From BOG-908 sp964247675 (GTDB lineage Bacteria > Pseudomonadota > Alphaproteobacteria > Acetobacterales > Acetobacteraceae): DNA of 64,000 nt. Numbering within the stretch: the first letter of the stretch is position 1; each line of letters starts with the position of its first letter. Positions 35,433 to 44,340 of the stretch are shown here, in pieces. The DNA lies in assembly GCA_964247675.1 (NCBI GenBank), contig CAXTVW010000002.1:1-64000 (forward strand). The letters run 5' to 3'. The translations under genes and the position numbers were made by a program. Under the pieces are notes generated by a model. It was not told the origin of the DNA. It ran no database searches and saw only the letters and a program-made list of their open reading frames with translations.

Positions 35433-36080
35433 TTACAGCGAAACCGTCGTACCTATGCCGACAGGCGACAGCGCAAGAGCCGCTTCGACCAGGTCGCGAC
35501 AGCACTTTCGGGCAATTTTGTCCTGCCCGTCCAGATCGTAGGAACTGCCTCGCAACTCGTAGCGAGCCATCCCAAGGACATAAGTGCGAGCTCGTTCGTC
35601 GGCCGCCGGGTCTGGCTGGATATTCCCTGCCGCTATCGCGTCCCAGTCGACCGATGGCCGGCTGTCCCCGATCTGGAAGAGAACCCGTGATAGCGCAAAG
35701 CGGGCTGGCCGTTCCACACCACCGAAATAGACGCGCCGCACGGCTACGTGATGTCGGGGTTCCGGCGTAACAAGAAGTCCATAACGCAGCTCGCCATCCT
35801 GCATTTTAAGGAAAGTGACGTAATTAGGTTCAAGATTTCCGACCGCGCTCCAGCACGTCTCGTATGTCAGGCTCGGGAATGCCTTCGTGAGTTTCTCGCG
35901 TTCGAACTTGCACACGTCCGGATCCACTTTTCCTCGATGAACCGAACGCGCGAAGTCGCGCGTGATGGTTGGCTGATCGCGGCAATCAAGCAGGGAAGTG
36001 TAAGCTGGATACACTTTTGAAGGATAGAGCGTGCCTTTCGCAACGAAGGTGGTGGCCGCAGGGGCTATCAAACCGGTCAT
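35433..36080 (-). CDS. Hypothetical protein
   Basis: 215 residues starting ATG with GGAG about nine bases upstream, so the start is supported. Soluble with mixed composition; five Cys, among them an adjacent pair (RKCCRDL), a region VYPAYTSLLDCRDQPTITRDFARSVHRG, and a likely beta-rich part (VTFLKMQDGELRYGLLVTPEPRHHVAVRRVYF). The opening (GLIAPAATTFVAKGTLYPSKVYPAY) is weakly hydrophobic but not a clear signal peptide. I do not recognise a family. It is one of few intact frames in this part of the island. Confidence 0.55.
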   Translation of the reverse strand: MTGLIAPAATTFVAKGTLYPSKVYPAYTSLLDCRDQPTITRDFARSVHRGKVDPDVCKFEREKLTKAFPSLTYETCWSAVGNLEPNYVTFLKMQDGELRYGLLVTPEPRHHVAVRRVYFGGVERPARFALSRVLFQIGDSRPSVDWDAIAAGNIQPDPAADERARTYVLGMARYELRGSSYDLDGQDKIARKCCRDLVEAALALSPVGIGTTVSL

Positions 36081-36640
36081 GTCACTCGTCTCCGTGTGGG
36101 CCGCACAAAAGTCTCGCTAATCAGCCAACCTGCAAAGAAATTAATTTGCGCACTCATCACCTACTTTCTCTTGCGAGCTTTAGAATTCCATGCATACAGG
36201 ACCTCAGGTCGTTCTAAAGTTCCTATGTCCCGGCTTCAAAGATGCGTCCGCTTTGTCAAAGTTCGGGAACGGCTGGAAGATGTCGGAACGACGTCCTTAT
36301 CTATCGGGTGCCCCGGGCGCTGCCGGAAGCCGGGGCGCCCGACGCCGCTCACACTCGAGAAAATACGGGTGGTGGGTGCAAGATCTCCGGTGCGCCGGCG
36401 TAAATACTTTCGGTTTCCCTGTGCTTGGCGGCGACAGTTAGTTCGTGCCTCGAAGCGCGGGGCTTTTTGCATTTCCTGGCGGGCTCGGTGGCAGTTCTCA
36501 TTGCGGGAGGAACCCCTCCTTTTGACGCAAGACCCTGTACAAGAGGCCTTGCGGATGATGACGCGCCGCCAGCCGTTATATACGACTCCGGCCGCGCGAC
36601 TATCGCTTAAGGCGGATGAGAGGGGTCGACTTATCCGACC
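36081..36640. other. No gene recognised
   Basis: Frames here are open on the forward strand up to 36926 but the translation is Arg-rich and lacks motifs, and part of it is antisense to the integrase remnant. I see no RNA gene or repeat. Confidence 0.35.
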
Positions 36641-36649
36641 TGCCCGAGC

Positions 36650-38627
36650 GAGTCACCTCGCCGGCCTGCGGCGTAGGCCTGCGCAGACGCGGTCTGCGCC
36701 CCCGTTTCGTTGCAATCATGGTTTGCAGGCGGATCGGCTGGTTCGTCAGTTCTGCCGTGACGACAGGCAGTTTCTGAAGCGCTTCGAGCTTGCGGGGAAG
36801 CCGGGTGTCGCTGCGGTAGCGCTCCTCCGCTTCGCTGGCGCCGCCATGCCCGAGAATGTCCTGGCGCCACTCCAGCATGACCTCGGTAACGTCAACGCGT
36901 CGTCATCCGAATGGCGGAAGGAATGAAACGTCTTGTTGGTGCTGTCCGCGTCCGCGACGGCCGCTTTCAGGCCCTTCGACCAGTCATCGTGAAGCTGGTC
37001 GCCAAGCAAGCGGTCCCTTCCGTCGCCGGAAGGAGGTCAGGGAACAGCAGATCGTAGCCGAGCGCGTCGACGGCCAGGATGTACTTGGCCAGCCCGAGAT
37101 GCAGCAGTTCCGGGTGGATCGGCACCCGCTGCTTCGACTGCGGGTTCCTTAGGGAACGTTGTTTGTTCGGCCGCAGGTCGAAATCGGCACATCCGCGTCC
37201 AGCACGATATCCGCGATCATCAGGCCGGATACCTCTTCGCGCCGCGTCATACTGTAATGCGCGATGAGAGGAGCCAATAGAGACCGTCATGGACTACGTA
37301 ATTGCCGGCGGCCCAGCGCCTGGGCTCGCCCTCGCAACCGGCCCAAACGGGCTGGCGGAAAATCGAGACTAAATCGTCCGGCGTGAACGCGTCGCGGTCG
37401 TCACGGTCGCGCGTCTTTTTCCGAGCCCGCATACTCGTCAGCGAAATCGCGGCTTGAGGATTGTGGCCACGGGAGATGGCGTGCGCCAGCGATTCCCCCA
37501 GTTGCGTCAGGTGCCGGTTGATGGTCGCGCCGCTGAGGCCCCGCTCGTCCGGCGGCAGACGCGCGCCGCGTCCCAAAAGCTCTTCGACGCTGCGTTCCGC
37601 ATCCCGCGGCGACTTTCCGTATGTTTTCGGTATCGCCAGCAGGACATCGACGTATCTGCCCATGTCTGCCTGGGTGAGGCGGCTGAAGCGGTCGTGCCCG
37701 ATGGCCTTCACCAGCAGGATCGCCGACTGGGCGGCCTGACGCGCGGTCTTCTGGGACCACTCGCCGAGCTGGATTTCATGTTGCCGAAGCGCTCCCCCAG
37801 CGCGCCGATGGTTGGCTCATTCGCAATGGGCGACCCGGGTTCGCCTGCCGCTCGTTCTACGGGGGTCGCGGGTTGCGACGCGCAGCCAGGCTGCGCGCTC
37901 GCCGCCGATGGTGTGGGCAGGGCAGCCTCGTGTCCTGCCGTGAAGGCGACCGGGCCGGCGGGCGTTGTCTCTCCGAACGCCAGACCAATGTCGTCTTCAA
38001 CCGTGCAGCCCCAACACGGCTGCGTGTTCAGGTAGGCGACCGCCATACCGCGATAGAAGGCGTGCTCCGTTTGAGCCAGGGTCAGGGCGTTCACCTCGAT
38101 GCCGGACGCGTGCCGTTTGATCAGGTAGTCCAGGGTTGCATCAGCCGGCGGGACGATCTTCTCCGCGCGGAACGCGTAGAGGAGCCGGTCGAGAAGTCCG
38201 GCCTCGGATTAATCGAGCCCCAAGGCCGCGATCGTATCCGGATCGATGGGCGCTTTCGCCGCCCTGCCTTATTCGGCCAGAACCCGCTAGGCGGCGCGGT
38301 TACGGTCTCTCCCCAGACGCCCTTTGTCGCGCCGCCTACCATGGCGGTTCGGCCGAGCAACGCGCCGTTCTCCAGGCAGAGCGCCTGGTTGCGTGCCGTC
38401 TCGCGCAGGATCTCCTTGACCTGGTCCAGCGTGAGCCGGCCGCTGCTCAGATCGATTGCCAGTCTCTCGCTCACCCAGCTCAACTCCATGCCAAAACGCC
38501 GAGCCTGCCCCTTGCTCGCAGTGTGCAGGCTCATCTGGAAAACGGGCAGGCGGTCGTCCGTCCCCGTCAAGCGCTTTCGCCAATAATAGAAGGCGCCGCG
38601 ACGGAGGAGATGCTGGCCGGCCATCAT
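36650..38627 (-). pseudogene. Phage-type tyrosine integrase beside tRNA-Gln, heavily frameshifted
   Basis: Leftward pieces of one ~600-codon integrase: start MMAGQHLLRRGAFYYWRKRL ... VFQMSLHTASKGQARRFGMELSWVSERLA at 38627 (the SLHT/KSLRTRD-type opening), MNALTLAQTEHAFYRGMA near 38094, RLTQADMGRYVDVLLAIPKTYGKSP and SGATINRHLTQLGESLAHA (core-binding domain) to 37300, KQRVPIHPELLHLGLAKYI near 37130, NKTFHSFRH near 36940, and DILGHGGASEAEERYRSDTRLPRKLEALQKL to about 36740. At least four frameshifts separate them. Starting about 95 bases from the tRNA 3' end, it is the likely integrase of the island, now dead. Confidence 0.85.
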
Positions 38628-38721
38628 ATGCTACACTCCTGTTTACCAGGTGGGTGCATCACCGCCGCACATGTGCCCCGGCTTATGCCAGAACACGAAC
38701 GAACGCAGAGACTTAGGACGG

Positions 38722-38743
38722 TGCTGGCTGGGGCGGGAGGATT
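38722..38743 (+). repeat. Proximal att site within tRNA-Gln 3' end (22-bp direct repeat)
   Basis: Identical to 10688-10709. It covers the CCA end, discriminator, acceptor strand and part of the T arm of the tRNA gene, the usual crossover place of tyrosine integrases; the tRNA remains whole on this side. Confidence 0.8.
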
Positions 38744-38799
38744 CGAACCTCCGCATGGCGGAATCAAAATCCGCTGCCTTACCGCTTGGCGACGCCCCA
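38724..38799 (-). tRNA. tRNA-Gln (anticodon UUG)
   Basis: On the minus strand the sequence folds as a full cloverleaf: seven-pair acceptor stem TGGGGCG/CGCCCCA, D arm, anticodon stem GCGGA/TCCGC with loop TTTTGAT (anticodon TTG), T arm with GGTTCGAATCC, and an encoded CCA. Length 76 with CCA. It reads CAA codons. It is the integration target of the island to its left; ispE lies 12 bases upstream on the same strand. Confidence 0.95.
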
Positions 38800-38811
38800 T
38801 CCGCGCCCCCG

Positions 38812-39669
38812 CTATAAGGTGTTGGCGCCACCATCGTAAAGTGGGCCGCCCCAGCACCAGCGCCCGGCCTGCGCCAAAGCGGCCGCGGCGCCGCTGGCCT
38901 CGCCAGGGGTGGCGAACAGGGCGAAACAGGTTGCGCCGGAGCCGCTCATGCGCGCCAGCATGGCGCCAGGGTAGGACGCCAACACGGCCAGCAACACGCC
39001 TATAGCGGGGCAGAGCGCGATTGCCGGCGCCTGGAGGTCGTTACCGCCCTGGGCGAGGTCGCTGGCCAGGGACGCGGCGTCCGGCCAGGCTTCCGGCAGC
39101 GGGAGCGCTGCGGAGAACGCGCCGCCACGAGCGCGGAAGACGGCCTGCGTGGCCAGCGCGATGCCGGGATTGGCGAGCAGGAGGCCACATTCCGGCAGCG
39201 TCGGCGCGGGTGCCAGGATCTCGCCTATGCCGGACATGCGGCACGGCCGGCTGGCAAGGCAAACAGGCACGTCGGCGCCAAGACGTGCGGCGATCGCGTG
39301 CATCGCCTCGGCCGGAAGCGCCAGGTTCCACAGGCGGGACAGCGCGCGCAGCGTGGCCGCCGCATCCGCCGAGCCGCCACCTATGCCGGACGCCACCGGC
39401 AGGTTCTTCTCCAAGTGCAGCGCAGCGCGCGGGGCGATGCCGGCAGCTTCCGCCAAAGCGCGGGCGGCGCGCAGCACAAGGTTGTCCGGGTCGTGCGACA
39501 GGGCCTGGGCGAACGGCCCTGCGACGGTGAGCGAGAGGGCATCCGCGGGCACGGCGGTCACGATGTCATGCGCGCCGGCAAAGGCGACCACGCTGTCTAG
39601 CAGGTGGTAGCCGTCCGGGCGGCGGCCGGTGACGTGCAGGGTGAGGTTGATCTTGGCGGGCGCGCGCAT
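38812..39669 (-). CDS. ispE: 4-diphosphocytidyl-2-C-methyl-D-erythritol kinase
   Basis: 285 residues, GHMP-kinase fold. Phosphorylates CDP-methylerythritol in the MEP pathway for isoprenoid precursors, in the cytoplasm. Motifs: APAKINLTLHVTGRRPDGYHLLDSVV at the N-terminus (catalytic Lys, substrate Tyr), the ATP-binding glycine loop LPVASGIGGGSADAAA around residue 87-103, and the C-terminal MSGSGATCFALF loop. ATG at 39669 chosen: the family starts right there, while a 20-residue upstream extension has no match. The gene is followed on the same strand by tRNA-Gln. Confidence 0.95.
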   Translation of the reverse strand: MRAPAKINLTLHVTGRRPDGYHLLDSVVAFAGAHDIVTAVPADALSLTVAGPFAQALSHDPDNLVLRAARALAEAAGIAPRAALHLEKNLPVASGIGGGSADAAATLRALSRLWNLALPAEAMHAIAARLGADVPVCLASRPCRMSGIGEILAPAPTLPECGLLLANPGIALATQAVFRARGGAFSAALPLPEAWPDAASLASDLAQGGNDLQAPAIALCPAIGVLLAVLASYPGAMLARMSGSGATCFALFATPGEASGAAAALAQAGRWCWGGPLYDGGANTL

Positions 39670-39727
39670 GCCAGCGTGAATAGCGGGGCTGGAGGCGGAG
39701 TGCGAACGCGCTTGGGTGCAGGCAAGC

Positions 39728-39879
39728 AAGGAAGGCCTTCTTTTTTGAAAAAAAGAAGCAAAAAACTTTTGCTACTCCGACGCTGAAACAGGTCGGTTGT
39801 GTCCTGCTGCACCCGGCTGGTGCGGATGCGGGAGATAAAAGTTTTTTGCTTCTTTTTTTCAAAAAAGAAGGCCTTCCTT
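39728..39879. repeat. Two-armed inverted repeat element, copy 1
   Basis: Left arm 39728-39771 and right arm 39837-39879 are near-perfect inverted copies; each arm contains its own hairpin (cttctttttt / aaaaaagaag) next to the palindrome aaggcctt. The 65-base spacer shares sequence (cccggctggtgcggatgcgg) with other copies. It fills the gap between ispE and ada, whose starts face away from each other, so it might influence both promoters. Confidence 0.85.
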
Positions 39880-39899
39880 ACTTCCCTTGGAGGGCAACA

Positions 39900-40952
39900 A
39901 TGCTCGCAAAAATCCTAGACGCCGACACCTGCCTGCAAGCCGTGCGCGAGCGCGACGCGCGGCAGGACGGCCAGTTCTACTACTCGGTCGCCACCACCGG
40001 GGTGTATTGCAGCCCGTCCTGCAAGGCGCGGCCGGCATTGCGGGCGAACATGGCGTTCCACACAAGCCGTGAAGCGGCCGAGCACGCGGGTTTCCGCCCG
40101 TGCAAGCGCTGCCGGCCCGATTTGCCGCCTCGCGGCGAGCGGGAGGCGGCGCTGGTGGCGGCGGCCTGCCGGACCATCGAGGCGGCGGAGGAGGCGCCGA
40201 GCCTGGCCGGGCTGGCGACCCAGGCAGGGCTGACCGCGCAGAATTTCCACCGGCTGTTCCGCCGTGTGGCCGGCGTCACGCCCGCCTCCTACGCGCGGGC
40301 GCACCGGGCGGCCCAGGTGCGGCAGCACCTCGCGGCCGGTGCCAGCGTGACGCAGGCGCTGTATGATGGCGGTTTCAACTCTACCGGCCGGTTCTACGAG
40401 GCGGCGCCCGCGATGCTCGGCATGACCCCAGGCGCATTCCGCGCCGGCGGACGCGGTGAGACCATCGGCTACGCGTTCGGGCACTCGGCGCTCGGGCTGG
40501 TGCTGGTGGCGGGCTCGGGCCGGGGCATATGCGCCATCCTGCTGGGCGACGATGCGGCGGTGCTGTTGGCCGATTTGAGAGCGCGTTTCCCGGCGGCAGG
40601 CGTAGCGGCGGCGGAGCCTGGGTTTGCCGACACGGTCGGTCACGTCGTGGCGGCCGTGGACCGTCCCGAAGCGGCGCACGCGCTGCCGTTGGACATCAGG
40701 GGCACCGCTTTTCAGCAGCGCGTCTGGGAGGTGCTGCGCGCCATCCCGGCCGGCAAGACGTTGAGCTACGCCCAGGTGGCGGCGCGGCTCGGCAGCCCGG
40801 CGGCGGTGCGCGCGGTGGCTGGCGCGTGTGCGGCGAACAAGCTGGCCGTGGCCGTGCCGTGCCACCGCGTGGTTGCGTCCGACGGAACGCTGGCGGGGTA
40901 TCGGTGGGGGCTGGCGCGGAAACAGGCGTTGTTGGAGCGGGAAAGGAAGTAA
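39900..40952 (+). CDS. ada: Ada: methylphosphotriester/O6-methylguanine-DNA methyltransferase and activator
   Basis: 350 residues, with the complete Ada layout. N-terminal zinc domain with Cys37, Cys41, Cys68 and Cys71 (YYSVATTGVYCSPSCKARP ... FRPCKRCRPD); Cys37 takes the methyl from phosphotriesters. AraC-type helix-turn-helix around 85-180 (LAGLATQAGLTAQNFHRLFRR). C-terminal methyltransferase with PCHRV, Cys321 being the acceptor for O6-methylguanine. Start ATG 39900 with GGAGGG seven bases upstream; the frame extending into the repeat is artefactual. Expected to activate its own gene after alkylation damage. Confidence 0.95.
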   Translation: MLAKILDADTCLQAVRERDARQDGQFYYSVATTGVYCSPSCKARPALRANMAFHTSREAAEHAGFRPCKRCRPDLPPRGEREAALVAAACRTIEAAEEAPSLAGLATQAGLTAQNFHRLFRRVAGVTPASYARAHRAAQVRQHLAAGASVTQALYDGGFNSTGRFYEAAPAMLGMTPGAFRAGGRGETIGYAFGHSALGLVLVAGSGRGICAILLGDDAAVLLADLRARFPAAGVAAAEPGFADTVGHVVAAVDRPEAAHALPLDIRGTAFQQRVWEVLRAIPAGKTLSYAQVAARLGSPAAVRAVAGACAANKLAVAVPCHRVVASDGTLAGYRWGLARKQALLERERK

Positions 40953-40992
40953 GCAAGCCTTCTTTCTTGAAAACTTCTGCTCCTCCGCCTGC
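40953..40992. repeat. Degenerate half copy of the two-armed repeat
   Basis: Directly after ada, gcaagccttctttcttgaaaa resembles the left arm of the family with several losses, followed by ctcctccgcctgcatc like the start of the spacer. No right arm is found. It may still serve as ada terminator. Confidence 0.5.
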
Positions 40993-41131
40993 ATCAAAGC
41001 GAGCGCCGGCTTTGCGAGGACGCGCATTTGCACAACTTGCGCTGCTTGCCTCTGCCAAACCACACCGCAACGGCTGTTGCGCAACAGTATAGTTCCGGCT
41101 AGGTTCTGATCCGCAACTAGGGTGGCTTACC

Positions 41132-41635
41132 ATGCGCTGTTCCGGGATTACCGCGGGTCTTCTGATGGCTGTCTTCCTGGCCGGCTGCAGTGCCGAAGGA
41201 CAGATGACGCTGCAATCGTCCGCTCCTGCCACCAATCTTCCGGCCAACCCATCGTTACGGCTGGTGGTGAACGCGGTGGCTCCGGACAGCACCGATCAGT
41301 TGCTCGACATACGCTCGGCAATCTTCAGCCAGCTGAGCGCCACGGGGCAGTATTCCAAGGTGGTGCTGGACAACGAGCCGACGGACCTGATCATGAAGGT
41401 CGACATTACGAAGTATTCGAAGGTCTCGGTCGGTGAACGGTTGCTCGTCGGTGCGCTGGCGGGACGCAACCGGGTGGGCGGAGAGGTCACCGTCACGCAG
41501 ACGGCCACGAACACGGTCATCAAGACGTTCGAGGCCGACGGCGCCTCGGCCGCACACCCGCTGTCGTCGGAGTCGGGCCTGTCGGACGCCGTGCGTGAAA
41601 TGGCCAAGCAGGTCGTCTCCGTCCCGGTCGCCTGA
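41132..41635 (+). CDS. DUF4410-like lipoprotein
   Basis: 167 residues with a lipoprotein signal: basic start, hydrophobic core and lipobox LAGC at Cys19, so likely anchored to the inner or outer membrane. The mature domain (LRLVVNAVAPDSTDQLLDIRSAIFSQLSATGQYSKVVL, then DLIMKVDITKYSKVSVGERLLVGALAGRNRVGGEV) resembles DUF4410, where a strand/helix pattern precedes a glycine-containing hydrophobic segment. Function unknown. Eight bases before the next lipoprotein gene, so one operon. Confidence 0.75.
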   Translation: MRCSGITAGLLMAVFLAGCSAEGQMTLQSSAPATNLPANPSLRLVVNAVAPDSTDQLLDIRSAIFSQLSATGQYSKVVLDNEPTDLIMKVDITKYSKVSVGERLLVGALAGRNRVGGEVTVTQTATNTVIKTFEADGASAAHPLSSESGLSDAVREMAKQVVSVPVA

Positions 41636-41643
41636 CGCCCGGC

Positions 41644-42033
41644 ATGCGAACGCTCTGCGGCCTTACGGCCCTGCTGGTGCTGCCTGGTTGCGCGTCGCTA
41701 CTGGGCTCGCGCGAGCAGCCGATCGCCGTTGAGACCACGCCGCCTGGTGCGCACTGCCTGGTGCTGCGCTCCGGCGCCAAGATAGCGGAGATCGCCCAGA
41801 CCCCGGCTACCATCGTTCTGCGCAAGAGCCCGCTAGACATCGTGTTCCTGTGTGACAAGCCAGGCTACCAGCAGGCCTCTTCAGTGAACGGTGCGGATGT
41901 GTCGTCTGGCGCCGTCGCCAGCGCCGTGCTGTGGGGCGGCACGGGTTGGGCCGTGGACTCGATGACGGGCACGGCAAACAGCTACCAGCCGCGTGTGCGT
42001 CTCACGCTCGCGGCCCTGCAAGCGGGACGGTAA
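41644..42033 (+). CDS. Small lipoprotein, PEGA-like domain
   Basis: 129 residues; lipobox LPGC with Cys at about residue 16. The mature part begins with strands that look like a PEGA-type surface domain (QPIAVETTPPGAHCLVLRSGAKIAEIAQTPATIVLRKSPLDIVFLCDKPGY) and then has a Gly/Ala-rich segment (GAVASAVLWGGTGWAVDSMTGTANSYQP), a pattern I associate with small envelope lipoproteins of unknown role. Same operon as the preceding lipoprotein gene. Confidence 0.75.
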   Translation: MRTLCGLTALLVLPGCASLLGSREQPIAVETTPPGAHCLVLRSGAKIAEIAQTPATIVLRKSPLDIVFLCDKPGYQQASSVNGADVSSGAVASAVLWGGTGWAVDSMTGTANSYQPRVRLTLAALQAGR

Positions 42034-42188
42034 GCAAACAAAGCCTTCTTATCTGCGAGAGCAGCAAAAGCGTTTTCTCGCCGCATTTGCACAAGCCAAA
42101 TGCTTCCACAGACGCCGAAGCGCGACAACGTCGGGGTAAGCAAAAGTTTTTTGCTTCTTTTTTGCAAAAAAGAAGGCCTTGCTTCCTT
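42032..42188. repeat. Two-armed inverted repeat element, copy 3, left arm worn
   Basis: The right arm (42140-42188) is well kept, with the hairpin cttcttttttgcaaaaaagaag; the left arm (42032-42075) is recognisable only in part (caaacaaagccttctt, then gcaaaagcgttttct). The spacer holds ccgcatttgcacaagcc, akin to copies 1 and 4. Behind the lipoprotein operon. Confidence 0.75.
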
Positions 42189-42518
42189 TTTGCCAAGCAC
42201 ACGCCAAGTGCATTCTGGAAAGAAGGCCACTCTAGACTGGACACGTATCCGCAAAGAGCGCGACCTACTGTCGGATCCTGCGAGCGTAGTTTGCCAACGC
42301 CAGTGACGATTTCGCGTAAGCCGTAGCTGCGCACCAAGTTTTCCTGCCCGCGCAGCCTCAGTAGTTTGATAATTGCCCGCGGCGTCAGCAACTCGGCGGT
42401 GGAAAGTCAACCGAAACCACGCGCGAACCGCAGGGAGTTGGACGGCGCGGCGGCGGTGCAGTTTATGCAGGCGCAGAGACAAAGACTATTGGCTTTGTCT
42501 CCACCAGAACGCCCACTC
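42189..42518. other. Non-coding stretch between lipoprotein and pnt operons
   Basis: Behind the convergent end of pntB I see no frame with sensible protein composition, no tRNA and no further repeat arm. Confidence 0.4.
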
Positions 42519-43925
42519 TCAGCTATCCAGAGCCGCGACAACCTCCTCCGTCATCTTCTTCGCGTCGCCGAACAACATCATCGTGTTCGGCCGGAAGAAC
42601 AGCTCGTTATCCACGCCGGCATACCCCGACGCCATCGAGCGCTTGATGAACAGCACGGTGCGCGCCTTTTCCACGTCCAGGATCGGCATGCCGTAGATGG
42701 CTGACGTGGTGTCCGTCTTGGCCGCCGGGTTCGTCACGTCGTTGGCGCCGATCACGTAGGCCACGTCGGCGGTGCTGAACTCGTTGTTGATCTGCTCCAG
42801 CTCAAATACGTCGTCGTAGGGAACATTGGCTTCGGCCAGCAGAACGTTCATGTGGCCCGGCATGCGGCCGGCGACGGGGTGAATGGCGTAGCGCACATCC
42901 ACGCCTTCGGATTTCAGCTTGTCGGCCATCTCGCGCGTGGCGTGCTGGGCCTGCGCCACCGCCATGCCGTAGCCCGGCACGATGATCACTTTGGAGGCGT
43001 TCTTCATGATGAAGGCGGCATCCTCAGCGTTGCCGCTCCGCACCGTGCGGTCCCCCGCGCCGGCATGGGCCGCGGCGCCGCCGGAATCCGAGCCGAAGCC
43101 GCCGAGCAGCACGTTGAAGATGCTGCGGTTCATGCCCTTGCACATCACGTAGGAGAGAATGGCGCCCGACGCACCCACAAGCGCGCCGGTGATGATCAGC
43201 GCCAGGTTGCCGATGGTGAAGCCGATGCCGCAGGCCGCCCAGCCGGAATAGCTGTTCAGCATGGAAACGACGACCGGCATGTCCGCCCCGCCGATCGGGA
43301 TGATCAGCAGGAAGCCGAGCAGCACGGCCAGCAAGGCGATGATCCAGAACACCGCCTGCGGCCCGCCATGCGTCACGAACACCACGATCAGCGCCAGGAC
43401 GGTCAGGCCGAGCACCAGGTTGAGCGGGTGCTGGAAGCGGAAGGTGATGGGCGTGCCGCGCATCAGCGCCTGCAGCTTGGCGAACGCGATGAGTGAGCCG
43501 CTGAAGGTGATGGCGCCAATTGCCAGGCCCACCGACATCTCGACCAGGCTTTCCGCGTGGATATGGTGCGGCACGCCGATGCCGAACGCGGCCGGTGCGT
43601 TCAGCGCGCCGGCGGCCACGAATACGGCCGCCAGGCCGACCAGCGAGTGGAACGCGGCCACGAGTTGCGGCAGCGCCGTCATCGCGATGCTGCGCGCCAC
43701 GTAGGCGCCGACAGCACCGCCGATGACGATGCCGGCAAGTATCCAGACATAGCCCTCGGCCATCATGCCGTGCCGGCCCAGCGTGGCCAGTATGGCGATG
43801 GCCATGCCGATCATGCCGAACTGGTTGCCGCGGCGGGACGTGACAGGGCTGGAGAGGCCGCGCAGCGCCAGGATGAACAGGACGGCGGCGACGAGGTAGA
43901 GCAGCGAGGTGAGGTTGGTGGACAT
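42519..43925 (-). CDS. pntB: Proton-translocating NAD(P)+ transhydrogenase, beta subunit
   Basis: 468 residues. N-terminal nine or so membrane helices (domain II) and a C-terminal NADP(H)-binding domain III with IIVPGYGMAVAQAQHATREMADKL, the characteristic Gly-x-Gly-x-x-Ala/Val fingerprint, and YAIHPVAGRMPGHMNVLLAEANVPYDDV. With PntAA and PntAB it couples hydride transfer from NADH to NADP+ to proton entry, supplying NADPH. Last gene of the leftward pntAA-pntAB-pntB operon; 10 bases separate it from pntAB. Confidence 0.95.
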   Translation of the reverse strand: MSTNLTSLLYLVAAVLFILALRGLSSPVTSRRGNQFGMIGMAIAILATLGRHGMMAEGYVWILAGIVIGGAVGAYVARSIAMTALPQLVAAFHSLVGLAAVFVAAGALNAPAAFGIGVPHHIHAESLVEMSVGLAIGAITFSGSLIAFAKLQALMRGTPITFRFQHPLNLVLGLTVLALIVVFVTHGGPQAVFWIIALLAVLLGFLLIIPIGGADMPVVVSMLNSYSGWAACGIGFTIGNLALIITGALVGASGAILSYVMCKGMNRSIFNVLLGGFGSDSGGAAAHAGAGDRTVRSGNAEDAAFIMKNASKVIIVPGYGMAVAQAQHATREMADKLKSEGVDVRYAIHPVAGRMPGHMNVLLAEANVPYDDVFELEQINNEFSTADVAYVIGANDVTNPAAKTDTTSAIYGMPILDVEKARTVLFIKRSMASGYAGVDNELFFRPNTMMLFGDAKKMTEEVVAALDS

Positions 43926-43935
43926 GTCGCCCGCT

Positions 43936-44340
43936 CTACTTCTTGATCTTGTTCTTGGACTGGAACATCGACAGCATTCTCTGGGTCACCAGGAAGCCGC
44001 CGAAAATGTTTACGCTGGCGAGCGTGACGGCAATGAAGCCGAAGATGTGCGGCAGGAAGCCGTGGCTCAGCCCGGTTGCCAGCATGGCGCCCACGATGAT
44101 GACGGACGAGATCCCGTTGGTGACTGCCATCAACGGCGAGTGTAGCGCCGGGGTCACGTTCCAGACCACGTAGTAGCCGACGAAGCAGGCCAGCAGAAAG
44201 ATCGTCAGCAGGAAGATGAACGGCTCGGCCGCCGCGGTGACGGGAGCCGCCGTCTGCGAGAAGCCGTCGAGCTGGTGGGCCAGGTCGGCGGCCCGGGCGG
44301 CAATCTGGTGGGCCTGGTCGGCCAGGGAGTTGGGCATCAT
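43936..44340 (-). CDS. pntAB: NAD(P)+ transhydrogenase, alpha-2 subunit (membrane part)
   Basis: 134 residues with three to four membrane helices (FIFLLTIFLLACFVGYYVVWNV, SPLMAVTNGISSVIIVGAML, FIAVTLASVNIFGGFLVTQRML). This is the separate membrane subunit seen in alphaproteobacteria where the alpha chain is split. Starts overlap the pntAA stop (ATGA at 44337-44340, or the neighbouring ATG three bases on), showing coupling. Confidence 0.93.
   Translation of the reverse strand: MMPNSLADQAHQIAARAADLAHQLDGFSQTAAPVTAAAEPFIFLLTIFLLACFVGYYVVWNVTPALHSPLMAVTNGISSVIIVGAMLATGLSHGFLPHIFGFIAVTLASVNIFGGFLVTQRMLSMFQSKNKIKK

Larger units (their letters stand above)
10688..38743. mobile_element. Putative tRNA-Gln-integrated genomic island (~28 kb)
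   Basis: The limits are a perfect 22-base direct repeat, one copy at 10688-10709 and one inside the 3' end of tRNA-Gln at 38722-38743. A tyrosine integrase remnant begins about 95 bases from the tRNA, in the classical position. Inside are IS remnants, pseudogenes, a regulator, a peptidase and the FkbH/MBOAT cassette; outside to the right is conserved core DNA. The seen facts are the repeat, tRNA and integrase; the element boundary is inference. With the integrase broken, it is unlikely to excise by itself. Confidence 0.75.

Noticed and set aside
36096..36926. 276-codon forward frame in the island
   Set aside because: Its second half is antisense to the tyrosine integrase remnant and the first half is Arg-rich with no motif.
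39915..41084. 389-codon leftward frame opposite ada
   Set aside because: ada has all its motifs and Cys residues; the antisense frame is Arg/Gln-rich without known domains.
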